From positions 1 through 5,984 of the forward strand of contig CANFIV010000108.1 in the NCBI GenBank assembly GCA_947446935.1: DNA of 5,984 nt. Direction: 5' to 3'. The translations under genes were made by a program, and so were the position numbers. This document shows, in pieces, positions 1 to 5,885 of the stretch (the stretch's first letter is position 1; each line of letters opens with the position of its first letter). This DNA comes from Sphingomonadaceae bacterium (GTDB lineage Bacteria; Pseudomonadota; Alphaproteobacteria; Sphingomonadales; Sphingomonadaceae). Under the pieces are notes generated by a model that did not search any database, was not told the DNA's origin, and saw nothing but the letters and a program-made list of their open reading frames with translations.

Positions 1-216
1 ACCCTGATCAGCGAACAGTTCATCGCGGTCGGCGAAACCGATGTTGACGAGATGCACCGTGCTGCCAAGCTTGCGCTCGATCTAGGCCATCCACTCAAAG
101 ATTGTATCTATCTTGCGCTCGCGATGAAAATGGGCTGCGAACTGCTGACGAGCGACCGGCATTTCGCGGCGAAAGCCCAGCCGGTCTGGCCCAAAGTCCG
201 GATCCTTGAAGGATGA
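1..216 (+). CDS. PIN-domain protein, VapC-type toxin ribonuclease (5'-truncated by window edge)
   Basis: Frame 1 is open from the first base to a TGA at 214-216, giving the last 71 residues of a protein whose start lies outside the window. Two stretches fit the C-terminal half of a PIN domain. One is LKDCIYLALA (visible residues 32-41), where Asp34 would be the conserved third acidic residue. The other is LLTSDRHF (48-55), where Asp52 is at the usual fourth acidic position. PIN domains of this size are metal-dependent RNases and most are VapC toxins of type II toxin-antitoxin pairs. The cognate antitoxin (VapB or another DNA-binding protein) would normally be encoded just upstream, and that DNA is not visible. 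The gene ends by overlapping the downstream lipoprotein gene by 4 nt, so the two are probably cotranscribed. The PIN fold is fairly sure; toxin activity is inferred from family membership. Confidence 0.85.
   Translation, partial: TLISEQFIAVGETDVDEMHRAAKLALDLGHPLKDCIYLALAMKMGCELLTSDRHFAAKAQPVWPKVRILEG
208..213 (+). promoter_or_regulatory. Shine-Dalgarno-like GAAGGA that bears on the lipoprotein start
   Basis: GAAGGA sits inside the last codons of the PIN-domain gene. It overlaps the first base of the ATG at 213, so it cannot serve that ATG at normal spacing. It is 8 nt upstream of an in-frame TTG at 222, which is good spacing. Either the ATG is used through stop-start coupling (ATGA), or the real start is the TTG, shortening the protein by three residues. 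Both starts leave an intact lipoprotein signal peptide. Confidence 0.45.
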
Positions 217-746
217 CACGATTGATTTCGCGCACCGCACCTGCCCTTGCCCTGCTTCTGGCTGCCTGCTCGCCCTCCGCCGCAACCACAGAGCGGGCGG
301 ATGGCCCGGTCGATGCGGTCAGCGTTGCGATGCCGGCGGACGAGGCTGCGGCGACGACGGCGCGCCCGGCCGGGGTTGAAGGCGGCTGGCTCTCTGCACC
401 CGACGCCACGTCCGCGCGGTTTGGCTATCCGGGCGAGCCCCCGCTGCTCACCCTCGCCTGCCGCGCCGGCGTGCTGGTGGTGACACGCAATATCTCTGCG
501 CCCATCGGAGCCGAGGCGCTGTTTGCCTTGCAGGGAAGCGGGTGGATCTTGCGTCTGCCGGTCGATGCCACCGCTCTTCCGGGGCAGCGGGGCTATGTGT
601 GGCAGGGCACTGTGCCCGCCGATGATCCGCGTCTCAAGCTGCTGGAGGGCAAGTTCGCCGGCACCTTGCCCGGCGGCGGGCACATCGAGGTCCCCGCCAG
701 CGATGCACCGCGCGCGGTGATCAAGCGCTGCGAAGGCGGGGCTTAG
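213..746 (+). CDS. Predicted small lipoprotein of unknown function
   Basis: The protein has 177 residues. The N-terminus is a compact lipoprotein signal: Arg3 and Arg7, a hydrophobic run at 9-18, then a lipobox Leu16-Ala17-Ala18-Cys19. Signal peptidase II would cleave before Cys19, which would then be lipidated. Ser at position +2 (Ser20) is compatible with export to the outer membrane under the E. coli Lol rule, though that rule is not universal. A low-complexity Ala/Thr/Asp linker (about 21-55) is followed by a probable folded domain (about 58-175). This domain has alternating hydrophobic residues, GYPGEPPLLTLACRAG near 71-86, and two cysteines, Cys83 and Cys173, which could form a disulfide in the periplasm. 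I do not recognise the family. The ATG overlaps the PIN-gene stop (ATGA), and a TTG at 222 is an alternative start. The stop codon overlaps that of the converging HHH gene. Confidence 0.82.
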   Translation: MTRLISRTAPALALLLAACSPSAATTERADGPVDAVSVAMPADEAAATTARPAGVEGGWLSAPDATSARFGYPGEPPLLTLACRAGVLVVTRNISAPIGAEALFALQGSGWILRLPVDATALPGQRGYVWQGTVPADDPRLKLLEGKFAGTLPGGGHIEVPASDAPRAVIKRCEGGA

Positions 747-1222
747 AGCTTTCCGAACTTGGCCTCGTAGGCCTCGGTATCACCGCCTGCCAGCAACTGG
801 GCCTGCTCGATCCAGTTGTCACGCGTGGCGCGGCCCGCGAAAGCCCCGAGCTGCGCATCGATCTTCGCCACATCCGCCTCGGTCCAGGCAGCGATCTGGG
901 CGTATCGCGTTACGCCGAGCGCGCGCAGGGCGGTGTGAATTTTGGGGCCGAGGCCCTTGATTCGCGTCAGGTCATCACCCTCATCCGCCGGAAGCTCAGG
1001 CGCTTCCGCCAGAACCGGCGGCGGGGTGATCGCGGCGGCTGGCGGGGCATCGATCAGCGCGCTGTTGCGCAGAGCCGGGGCAGCGCCTTCGGAAAGCACG
1101 TCGTGGTATTCGCGCGGCGGCGGGAGCGGCTTGCCCCGGCGTAGGAGCAGCGCGAGCGCCGCCAGCACCAGTACGGCGATGACGCCGACCAGAACCGCGT
1201 TAGCCTGAATCCATTCCATCAT
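743..1222 (-). CDS. Membrane-anchored helix-hairpin-helix protein
   Basis: The protein has 159 residues from the chosen ATG. Residues about 8-28 form one strongly hydrophobic helix followed by Arg-Arg (28-29), so the protein is probably held in the inner membrane with its C-terminus in the cytoplasm. A Pro/Ala-rich linker (about 31-80) leads to a C-terminal domain at 83-146. That domain starts DDLTRIKGLGPKIHTALRAL, a helix-hairpin-helix with the IKGLGPK hairpin turn, and continues through YAQIAAWTEADVAKID to RDNWIEQAQLLA. This matches the small HHH domains also found as extensions of NuoE-like and ribosomal L21-like proteins in alphaproteobacteria. HHH domains usually bind nucleic acid without sequence specificity, but some act in protein contacts; the actual role here is unknown. 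GTG at 1225, ATG at 1222 and ATG at 1219 are consecutive; 1222 is preferred because GAGGG lies 6 nt upstream. The stop overlaps that of the converging lipoprotein gene. Confidence 0.85.
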   Translation of the reverse strand: MMEWIQANAVLVGVIAVLVLAALALLLRRGKPLPPPREYHDVLSEGAAPALRNSALIDAPPAAAITPPPVLAEAPELPADEGDDLTRIKGLGPKIHTALRALGVTRYAQIAAWTEADVAKIDAQLGAFAGRATRDNWIEQAQLLAGGDTEAYEAKFGKL

Positions 1223-1228
1223 CACCCA

Positions 1229-1233
1229 CCCTC
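1229..1233 (-). promoter_or_regulatory. Ribosome binding site GAGGG of the HHH gene
   Basis: Read on the minus strand, GAGGG is followed by 6 nt and then the ATG at 1222. The spacing would be 3 nt to the GTG at 1225 and 9 nt to the second ATG at 1219. This is the reason for choosing 1222 among three consecutive in-frame start codons. Confidence 0.6.
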
Positions 1234-1322
1234 AGCTTTCGCGTGACTCGCTTGCGCGACGCTTTCCCACGCGCACCGCGCGCTGCCAAGGGGGAGCGCA
1301 GGGTGAGCATGCGTCGGCATCC

Positions 1323-2822
1323 CTAACCAGCCTGTTTGCGGAACAGCAAGCGGTCTTCGGGCCCGAACCCGCGCCGCCAGATCACGAGGCAATACACGCC
1401 AAGAATGGCCGGAACACCAACCGCCAACTCGACCCATTCGGGCATGGCCTTCATCCCGGCGCCCACCAGCACGGCCGGTGCTGCCGCCCAGAGCAGCGCC
1501 CAGCGCCAGTTGGTGATCGGTTCGCCCAGAATGGAGCTGAGCAGCCGCGACTTGACTAGCGAGGCTCCGCCGAGCGCTATCACCAGCGCCGCCGCCGCGC
1601 CCGAGGCCTGTTCGAGCGGGTCGAGCCCCGCCCGCCGCGCCGCCAGCATGATGCCCACTGTGAGACCGCCCTGCAGCACGATCGTGCCGAGGCTGATCCA
1701 GAGATTGCGCATGCGCGCCACGTAGATCAGCGCCGCTTCACTTACGACCGCCGGTGCGGCAGCCACTTCGGCAGTGAGCAGCAACGCCAACGCCGCCGAT
1801 CCCGCCACGAAGCCCGGGCCGACCAACCCCATCACCGCCGTGCCCGGCATACCAAGCGCAAGCGCGACACCGGCTTGCGCCGCAGTGATCCAGAACCCCA
1901 CCTGGCAGACCTGCCGCGAGATCGCGGGGAAATTGCCTTCACGCAAGTTGCGCGTGATTACCGGCCCTAGGATCGGCTCGAAGCTGGTCTTGAGCTTTTG
2001 CGGCAGGGTCGCGACCTGCTGCGCGACATAGTAGATGCCAATCACCGCCGGGGGCACGGCGAACAGGCCGAGCAGAAACAGATCGAGCTTGCGCGTGCCC
2101 CATTCCACCGCGTCGGCTCCGGCCAGAGGCAAATTGCGCCCGGCGAGGCGCAGGAGATCGATCGGTCGCGGCGACCAGTGGTGCGGCAGGCCATAGCTGC
2201 GGGCGAGCGGGATGAATGCGGTGAGCGTCGCGGCGAAGACCGAGGCGACATAGGCGAGGATCAGCCCGCTGTCGCGCAGCGGCGCGAACATGAACCCGGC
2301 CAGCCACACACCGCCCGCCACAATCGAGAGCGTCCACGGCTCGACGACCGAGCGCGCGCGCACCGTGGCGGCAACATCGAAGCGATAGGCGAGCGCGGCC
2401 AGCGCGATATCGCCCAGCGCCAGCGGCACCACGGTGAGCGGCAAGAGACGCTGCAGCGGGGTAAAATGCCCGCTCGGAAACATTGGCGCGGGGAACAGAT
2501 AGAGCAGCACCGCGAGCACCGCCGAGACAAAGCCCGAGAGCAGCAGCGCATCGGCCACGACACAGGCAGCCTGCCGGTCACCACTATCGCGGGCGAGCTG
2601 CTGGGCGAGGCCGCGCTTCTGGCCCAAGGTGGCGAGCTGCGCCGCGAGTTCGACAGCGATGGTGGCGGAGGCGAAGCGGCCAAGCTCTTCAGCACCATAG
2701 AGCCGCCCCGCGATGAACAGGAACGGGATGCGCGCGGCGAGGCGCAGCAGGAAGCCGAAAAAGTTCGTGCGCCCCCCTTTCGCGAGGGCGGCGATATCCT
2801 GCTGCTCGGCGGAGAGGTGCAC
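1323..2822 (-). CDS. Polysaccharide/lipid flippase-like membrane protein (MOP superfamily, lipopolysaccharide biosynthesis type)
   Basis: The protein has 499 residues from a GTG start and is very hydrophobic, with about 12 likely membrane segments (for example around 21-40, 88-110, 126-146, 164-180, 186-206, 247-265, 308-326, 330-360, 375-395, 406-424, 441-457 and 464-482). Length and layout fit the polysaccharide-biosynthesis/Wzx-like branch of the MOP exporter superfamily, which moves lipid-linked sugars or lipid precursors across the inner membrane. The N-terminal stretch TNFFGFLLRLAARIPFLFIAGRLYG followed by an LGRF segment resembles the first helix pair of such flippases, with charged residues (Arg27, Arg31, Arg40) in the membrane region. 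The substrate cannot be told from the sequence. The frame stays open to 3035, but codons upstream of about 2834 lie inside gpsA in another frame and encode Trp/Arg/Pro-rich nonsense, so the start must be GTG 2822 or TTG 2834; there is no nearby ATG. It lies 4 nt after gpsA (or overlaps it by 8 nt) and is probably translated from the same mRNA. Confidence 0.85.
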   Translation of the reverse strand: MHLSAEQQDIAALAKGGRTNFFGFLLRLAARIPFLFIAGRLYGAEELGRFASATIAVELAAQLATLGQKRGLAQQLARDSGDRQAACVVADALLLSGFVSAVLAVLLYLFPAPMFPSGHFTPLQRLLPLTVVPLALGDIALAALAYRFDVAATVRARSVVEPWTLSIVAGGVWLAGFMFAPLRDSGLILAYVASVFAATLTAFIPLARSYGLPHHWSPRPIDLLRLAGRNLPLAGADAVEWGTRKLDLFLLGLFAVPPAVIGIYYVAQQVATLPQKLKTSFEPILGPVITRNLREGNFPAISRQVCQVGFWITAAQAGVALALGMPGTAVMGLVGPGFVAGSAALALLLTAEVAAAPAVVSEAALIYVARMRNLWISLGTIVLQGGLTVGIMLAARRAGLDPLEQASGAAAALVIALGGASLVKSRLLSSILGEPITNWRWALLWAAAPAVLVGAGMKAMPEWVELAVGVPAILGVYCLVIWRRGFGPEDRLLFRKQAG

Positions 2823-2826
2823 GGAG

Positions 2827-3834
2827 TTAGCCAAGAGCGGATTCCGCTCGGAGCGGGCGGGCAAGCAATTGCGCGACCAGTTCACGCGGCGAGACGGTGC
2901 CTGCCAGCAGCGCAGCCACACCGGCAACAATCGGCATGGGCACGCCCTTGGCGGCGGCCAGATCGGCCAGCACCGGCGCGGAAAATGCGCCCTCGGCCAC
3001 AGTGCTGCGCTCTGCCAGAAGCGCGGCCGCGCCACCGGGCTTATCGCCCTGCCGGCCTAGCGCCATGCCAAGTGCATAGTTGCGGCTGTCGGCAGAGGTA
3101 CAGGTCAGCACCAGATCTCCGAGCCCAGAGAGCCCCGCCAACGTCTCCGCCTCGGCACCGAGGGCAAGGCCGAAGCGCTGCATTTCAGCAAAGCCCCGGC
3201 TTATGAGCGAGGCGCGGGCATTGGCACCGAGGCCAAGGCCATCGACCACACCACATGCAATCGCGAGCACGTTCTTGACCGCGCCGCCGATGGAAGCACC
3301 GATCACATCGCTGGAATAGTAAGGCCGAAACGCAGGACGCGCGATGACCGGGGACAGCCGCGCCCACTGGTCCTCGCCGCCCGTGCAGGCCAGTGTGACG
3401 GCGGTAGGGAGGCCGCCTGCGACCTCGTGCGCGAAAGTCGGCCCCGAGAGGACCGCCAGCGCCGCGCCGGGAGCGGCGGAGCTGGCGACATCGCTCATCA
3501 GCCGTCCAGTGCCCGCCTCGATTCCCTTGGCGCAGAGCACGACATCCGAGCCTTGGGGCGCTAGCACGCCGAGCACCGCGCCCAGATGCTGCGCAGGCGT
3601 GACCATCAGCAGAACCGGCAGCGCGGCGAGATCGGCAAGGTCGCCCGTCGCGCGGATCGTGTGATGGAGCGTTGCGGAGGGCAGGAACTGCGCGTTGCGG
3701 TGCGCAGTGTTGACCGACTCGACGACTTCCGCCTCGCGCGCCCAGAGCAGCACCTCGCTGCCATCGCTGGCGAGCATCTGCGCCAGCGCCGTGCCCCAGG
3801 CCCCACCGCCGACAACTCCAACTGAAGCGTTCAT
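2827..3834 (-). CDS. gpsA: NAD(P)-dependent glycerol-3-phosphate dehydrogenase
   Basis: The protein has 335 residues, the normal length for this family. It interconverts dihydroxyacetone phosphate and sn-glycerol 3-phosphate with NAD(P)H, supplying the glycerol backbone for phospholipids in the cytoplasm. The N-terminal Rossmann fold shows [13 protein letters not shown] (5-17), the dinucleotide-binding glycine loop. Further family motifs are CAKGIE (101-106), [10 protein letters not shown] (129-138), [13 protein letters not shown] (183-195) with the expected catalytic Lys187, [10 protein letters not shown] (205-214), and [14 protein letters not shown] (234-247) followed by SRNYALG with Arg251 and Asn252. 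The frame extends upstream to 4014, but that part is antisense-frame noise within tsaD; the ATG at 3834 directly precedes the conserved N-terminus and overlaps the tsaD stop as ATGA. A GGGG 7 nt upstream is a weak ribosome site, so translation is probably coupled to tsaD. tsaD-gpsA adjacency is common in alphaproteobacteria. Confidence 0.97.
   Translation of the reverse strand: MNASVGVVGGGAWGTALAQMLASDGSEVLLWAREAEVVESVNTAHRNAQFLPSATLHHTIRATGDLADLAALPVLLMVTPAQHLGAVLGVLAPQGSDVVLCAKGIEAGTGRLMSDVASSAAPGAALAVLSGPTFAHEVAGGLPTAVTLACTGGEDQWARLSPVIARPAFRPYYSSDVIGASIGGAVKNVLAIACGVVDGLGLGANARASLISRGFAEMQRFGLALGAEAETLAGLSGLGDLVLTCTSADSRNYALGMALGRQGDKPGGAAALLAERSTVAEGAFSAPVLADLAAAKGVPMPIVAGVAALLAGTVSPRELVAQLLARPLRAESALG
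2835..2849. repeat. Perfect 7-bp inverted repeat at the gpsA/flippase junction
   Basis: GAGCGGA and TCCGCTC flank a single T, making a 15-nt perfect inverted repeat. As RNA from the minus strand it can fold as a 6-bp, mostly G-C stem with a 3-nt loop. It encodes residues close to the end of GpsA and ends directly at the TTG candidate start (2834), 12 nt before the GTG (2822) of the flippase gene. No U-run follows, so it is not an intrinsic terminator. It could influence translation of the flippase gene or mRNA processing, or it may be chance in GC-rich DNA. Confidence 0.5.
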
Positions 3835-4880
3835 GCCTTTACCCCAGCGCCGCGCACCGGCTCGGCATCCGGATCGAGCGGCCAGCGCGGGCGCGCCAGG
3901 GCATCGAGCGAATCGGTGAGCCCTGCCGCGAAACGCTCGGCTCCTGCCCAGCCGATCATTGCGGCGTTGTCGGTGCACAGCGCAGGTGGCGGCGCGACCA
4001 GCGTGAGGCCGCACTCTTCAGCCAGCGCCGCGAGCGCGCTGCGCAAAGCGCCGTTCGCGGCTACGCCGCCCGCCACAACCAGCGCAGTGACGGGCCCGGA
4101 TGCGGCGAGCGCCCGCCGTGTGCGGTCGATTACGCAGTCAATAGCGGCCTGCTGGAACGCGGCGGCGATATCGGCGTCGACATGGATGCCCGCCTGCTTG
4201 GCGCGCATCACCGCGCTTTTGAGCCCGGCAAACGAGAAATGCGGTTCCGGGCTGCCCATGAGCGGGCGCGGCAAGGGCACCGCGCGCGGATCGCCGCTGC
4301 GCGCAAGCCGCTCCACCGCCGGACCGCCGGGAAAACCGAGGCCGAGTATCTTCGCCGTCTTGTCGAACGCCTCGCCCAGCGCATCATCGATCGTGGTCGC
4401 AAGGCGACGATATTGGCCGAGGCCGCACACTTCGAGGATCTGGCAGTGCCCGCCGGAGGCGAGCAGCAGTAGATAGGGATAGCGCAGGGCCGGATCCGCG
4501 AGCCGCGCAGAAAGCGCATGGCCCTCAAGGTGATTGACCGCGATCAGGGGTTTGTCCGCCGCCATGGCGAGCGCCTTGCCGGTGACGAGCCCGACCATCA
4601 CGCCGCCGATCAGGCCCGGCCCGGCCGTGGCGGCAATCGCGTCCATATCGGCAAGGCTGAGCCCCGCATCCGCCAGCACCGCGCCGACCATTGGGGCCAA
4701 GGTTTCAGCATGCGCGCGCGCGGCAATTTCCGGCACAACACCGCCATAGGGCCGATGCGCATCATCCTGCGAGGCTATGCGCTGCGCAACGATGCGCGCG
4801 GCGAGCGTGGCCCCTGCCCCGTCGATCACGGCGACGGCGGTTTCGTCGCAAGAAGATTCGATACCGAGGATGAGCGCCAT
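3831..4880 (-). CDS. tsaD: tRNA N6-adenosine threonylcarbamoyltransferase TsaD
   Basis: The protein has 349 residues, the usual bacterial length. With TsaB and TsaE, TsaD transfers the threonylcarbamoyl group from threonylcarbamoyl-AMP to A37 of tRNAs reading ANN codons, forming t6A in the cytoplasm; TsaB, TsaC and TsaE are not encoded in this window. The Kae1/Gcp/TsaD signature is clear: [13 protein letters not shown] (6-18), [12 protein letters not shown] (46-57), [11 protein letters not shown] (87-97), HLEGH (117-121) whose His117 and His121 bind the metal, SGGH (142-145), [10 protein letters not shown] (165-174), FSFAGLKSA (215-223), VAGGVAAN (269-276) and [10 protein letters not shown] (302-311), with Asp304 as the third metal ligand. 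No key residue is missing. The ATG at 4880 has AAGGGA 9 nt upstream. It is the first gene of the leftward cluster, overlaps gpsA by 4 nt, and diverges from hemC across 45 bp. Confidence 0.98.
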   Translation of the reverse strand: MALILGIESSCDETAVAVIDGAGATLAARIVAQRIASQDDAHRPYGGVVPEIAARAHAETLAPMVGAVLADAGLSLADMDAIAATAGPGLIGGVMVGLVTGKALAMAADKPLIAVNHLEGHALSARLADPALRYPYLLLLASGGHCQILEVCGLGQYRRLATTIDDALGEAFDKTAKILGLGFPGGPAVERLARSGDPRAVPLPRPLMGSPEPHFSFAGLKSAVMRAKQAGIHVDADIAAAFQQAAIDCVIDRTRRALAASGPVTALVVAGGVAANGALRSALAALAEECGLTLVAPPPALCTDNAAMIGWAGAERFAAGLTDSLDALARPRWPLDPDAEPVRGAGVKA

Positions 4881-4925
4881 GGGAGACTTTCCCTTAGAGA
4901 CATTCCCGTTTACGGCAAGTGACGC
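4881..4925. promoter_or_regulatory. Short divergent intergenic region between tsaD and hemC
   Basis: These 45 bp hold the 5' leaders of two divergent genes and probably part of their promoters. On the minus strand AAGGGA (4890-4895) is the likely tsaD ribosome site. A weak promoter-like TTGCCG, a 16-nt gap and TAAGGG precede it, but the match is too poor to call. On the plus strand the leader of hemC has only a weak AAGTGA near its ATG. The segment GGGAGACTTTCCC (4881-4893) contains a GGGA/TCCC inverted repeat that includes most of the tsaD ribosome site. There is not room for two complete non-overlapping promoters, so at least one must extend into a coding region or overlap the other. Confidence 0.5.
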
Positions 4926-5885
4926 ATGAACACGCCCGCTCCGACGCCCGCCCTATCGCCCTCACCTGAATCCCCGCTCAAGCTGGGCACCCGGCGTTCG
5001 CCGCTGGCTCTGGCGCAGGCCGAGGAGACAAAGGCGCGCCTCTGCGCGGCGCATGGCTGGGATGCCGCCGCCATCGAAATCGTGTCCGTGATCGCCAGCG
5101 GCGACAAGGTTCAGGACCGTCCGCTCGCCGAAATCGGCGGAAAAGCGTTGTGGACCAAAGAACTGGACGCCGCGCTGGCCGATGGTTCGGTCGACTTCGC
5201 GGTCCACTCGATGAAGGATGTCGAAACCGAACGGCCCTCCATATTGGTCATCGCCGCCGTGCTCCCGCGCGAAGATGTGCGCGATGTGCTGGTCGGCGCG
5301 GAGAGCATTGCAGCGATCCCCAAGGGCGCGCGCGTGGGCACCAGCGCGCCGCGCCGCGCTGCGCAAATGCTCCACGCACGGCCTGATCTTTCGGTCGTGG
5401 GCTTCCGCGGCAATGTGGCGACGCGGCTCGGCAAGCTCGAATCGGGTGAGGCGGACGTGACGCTGCTCGCCGCCGCCGGGCTCAACCGGCTGGGACAGAA
5501 CGGCATTGGCAGTCCCTTGCCATCCGACACATGGCTCCCCGCCCCGGCGCAAGGTGCGATCGGAATCGAATGCCTCGCCGCGCGCACCGATCTTTGCGCG
5601 CTGCTCGATGCCATCGACGACAAGCCGAGCCATGCCGCGATCCGTGCCGAGCGCGGCTTGCTGCGCGGCCTGGGCGGCACCTGCCACAGCCCGATCGCGC
5701 TGCTCACCACGGCCGAAGGCGATAGCCTGACCTTGCGCGCCGCGTTGTACAGCCCGGATGGCGCCGAGCGGGTCGAGGCGACTGCATGCTTCGCGAAGGA
5801 CGATGTCGCCGGGCCTGCTGCCCTCGCCCGCACGCTGCTCGATTCTGCGCCCGAGGCGATCCGCAGGCATTTCACCGGCAGCTGA
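4926..5885 (+). CDS. hemC: Hydroxymethylbilane synthase (porphobilinogen deaminase)
   Basis: The protein has 319 residues. It joins four porphobilinogen units into hydroxymethylbilane in cytoplasmic tetrapyrrole synthesis, using a covalent dipyrromethane cofactor. [12 protein letters not shown] (20-31) supplies the Arg23 and Ser25 equivalents of E. coli Arg11 and Ser13. [11 protein letters not shown] (70-80) and FAVHSMKDV (91-99) follow, with Asp98 as the catalytic aspartate (Asp84 in E. coli). VGTSAPRR (137-144), FRGNVATRL (160-168) and AGLNRLG (184-190) provide the substrate-binding arginines. [10 protein letters not shown] (249-258) carries Cys253, the cofactor attachment site. The start is forced: an in-frame TGA lies at 4920-4922 and no other usual start codon occurs before the conserved core. 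This leaves a Pro/Ser-rich leader of about 16 residues not found in the E. coli enzyme. The stop overlaps the hemD start by one base. Confidence 0.97.
   Translation: MNTPAPTPALSPSPESPLKLGTRRSPLALAQAEETKARLCAAHGWDAAAIEIVSVIASGDKVQDRPLAEIGGKALWTKELDAALADGSVDFAVHSMKDVETERPSILVIAAVLPREDVRDVLVGAESIAAIPKGARVGTSAPRRAAQMLHARPDLSVVGFRGNVATRLGKLESGEADVTLLAAAGLNRLGQNGIGSPLPSDTWLPAPAQGAIGIECLAARTDLCALLDAIDDKPSHAAIRAERGLLRGLGGTCHSPIALLTTAEGDSLTLRAALYSPDGAERVEATACFAKDDVAGPAALARTLLDSAPEAIRRHFTGS

Noticed and set aside
108..683. A 191-codon open frame on the minus strand, opposite the PIN and lipoprotein genes
   Set aside because: The Arg/Gly/His-rich composition looks like a shadow frame. The plus strand carries a PIN motif and a proper lipoprotein signal in the right places.
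1226..1322. Possible terminator or promoter between the flippase and HHH genes
   Set aside because: There are small inverted repeats (GCGCT/AGCGC at 1280-1299 and ATGC/GCAT at 1309-1320) but no U-run. A TTGGCA on the minus strand has no acceptable -10 partner. Nothing is strong enough to annotate.
2823..3035. N-terminal extension of the flippase frame up to an ATG at 3035
   Set aside because: The extra 71 residues are Trp/Arg/Pro/Cys-rich and lie entirely within gpsA in another frame. The flippase-like sequence begins only after about 2834.
1998..3206. A 402-codon open frame on the plus strand, antisense to the flippase gene and the end of gpsA
   Set aside because: The translation is rich in Arg, Gln, Gly and Glu with no domain pattern, as expected opposite a GC-rich gene. 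The minus-strand frames there encode clear protein families.
3835..4014. N-terminal extension of the gpsA frame up to an ATG at 4014
   Set aside because: It lies inside the conserved C-terminus of tsaD, and the GpsA fold begins at the ATG at 3834, which has the standard ATGA overlap.
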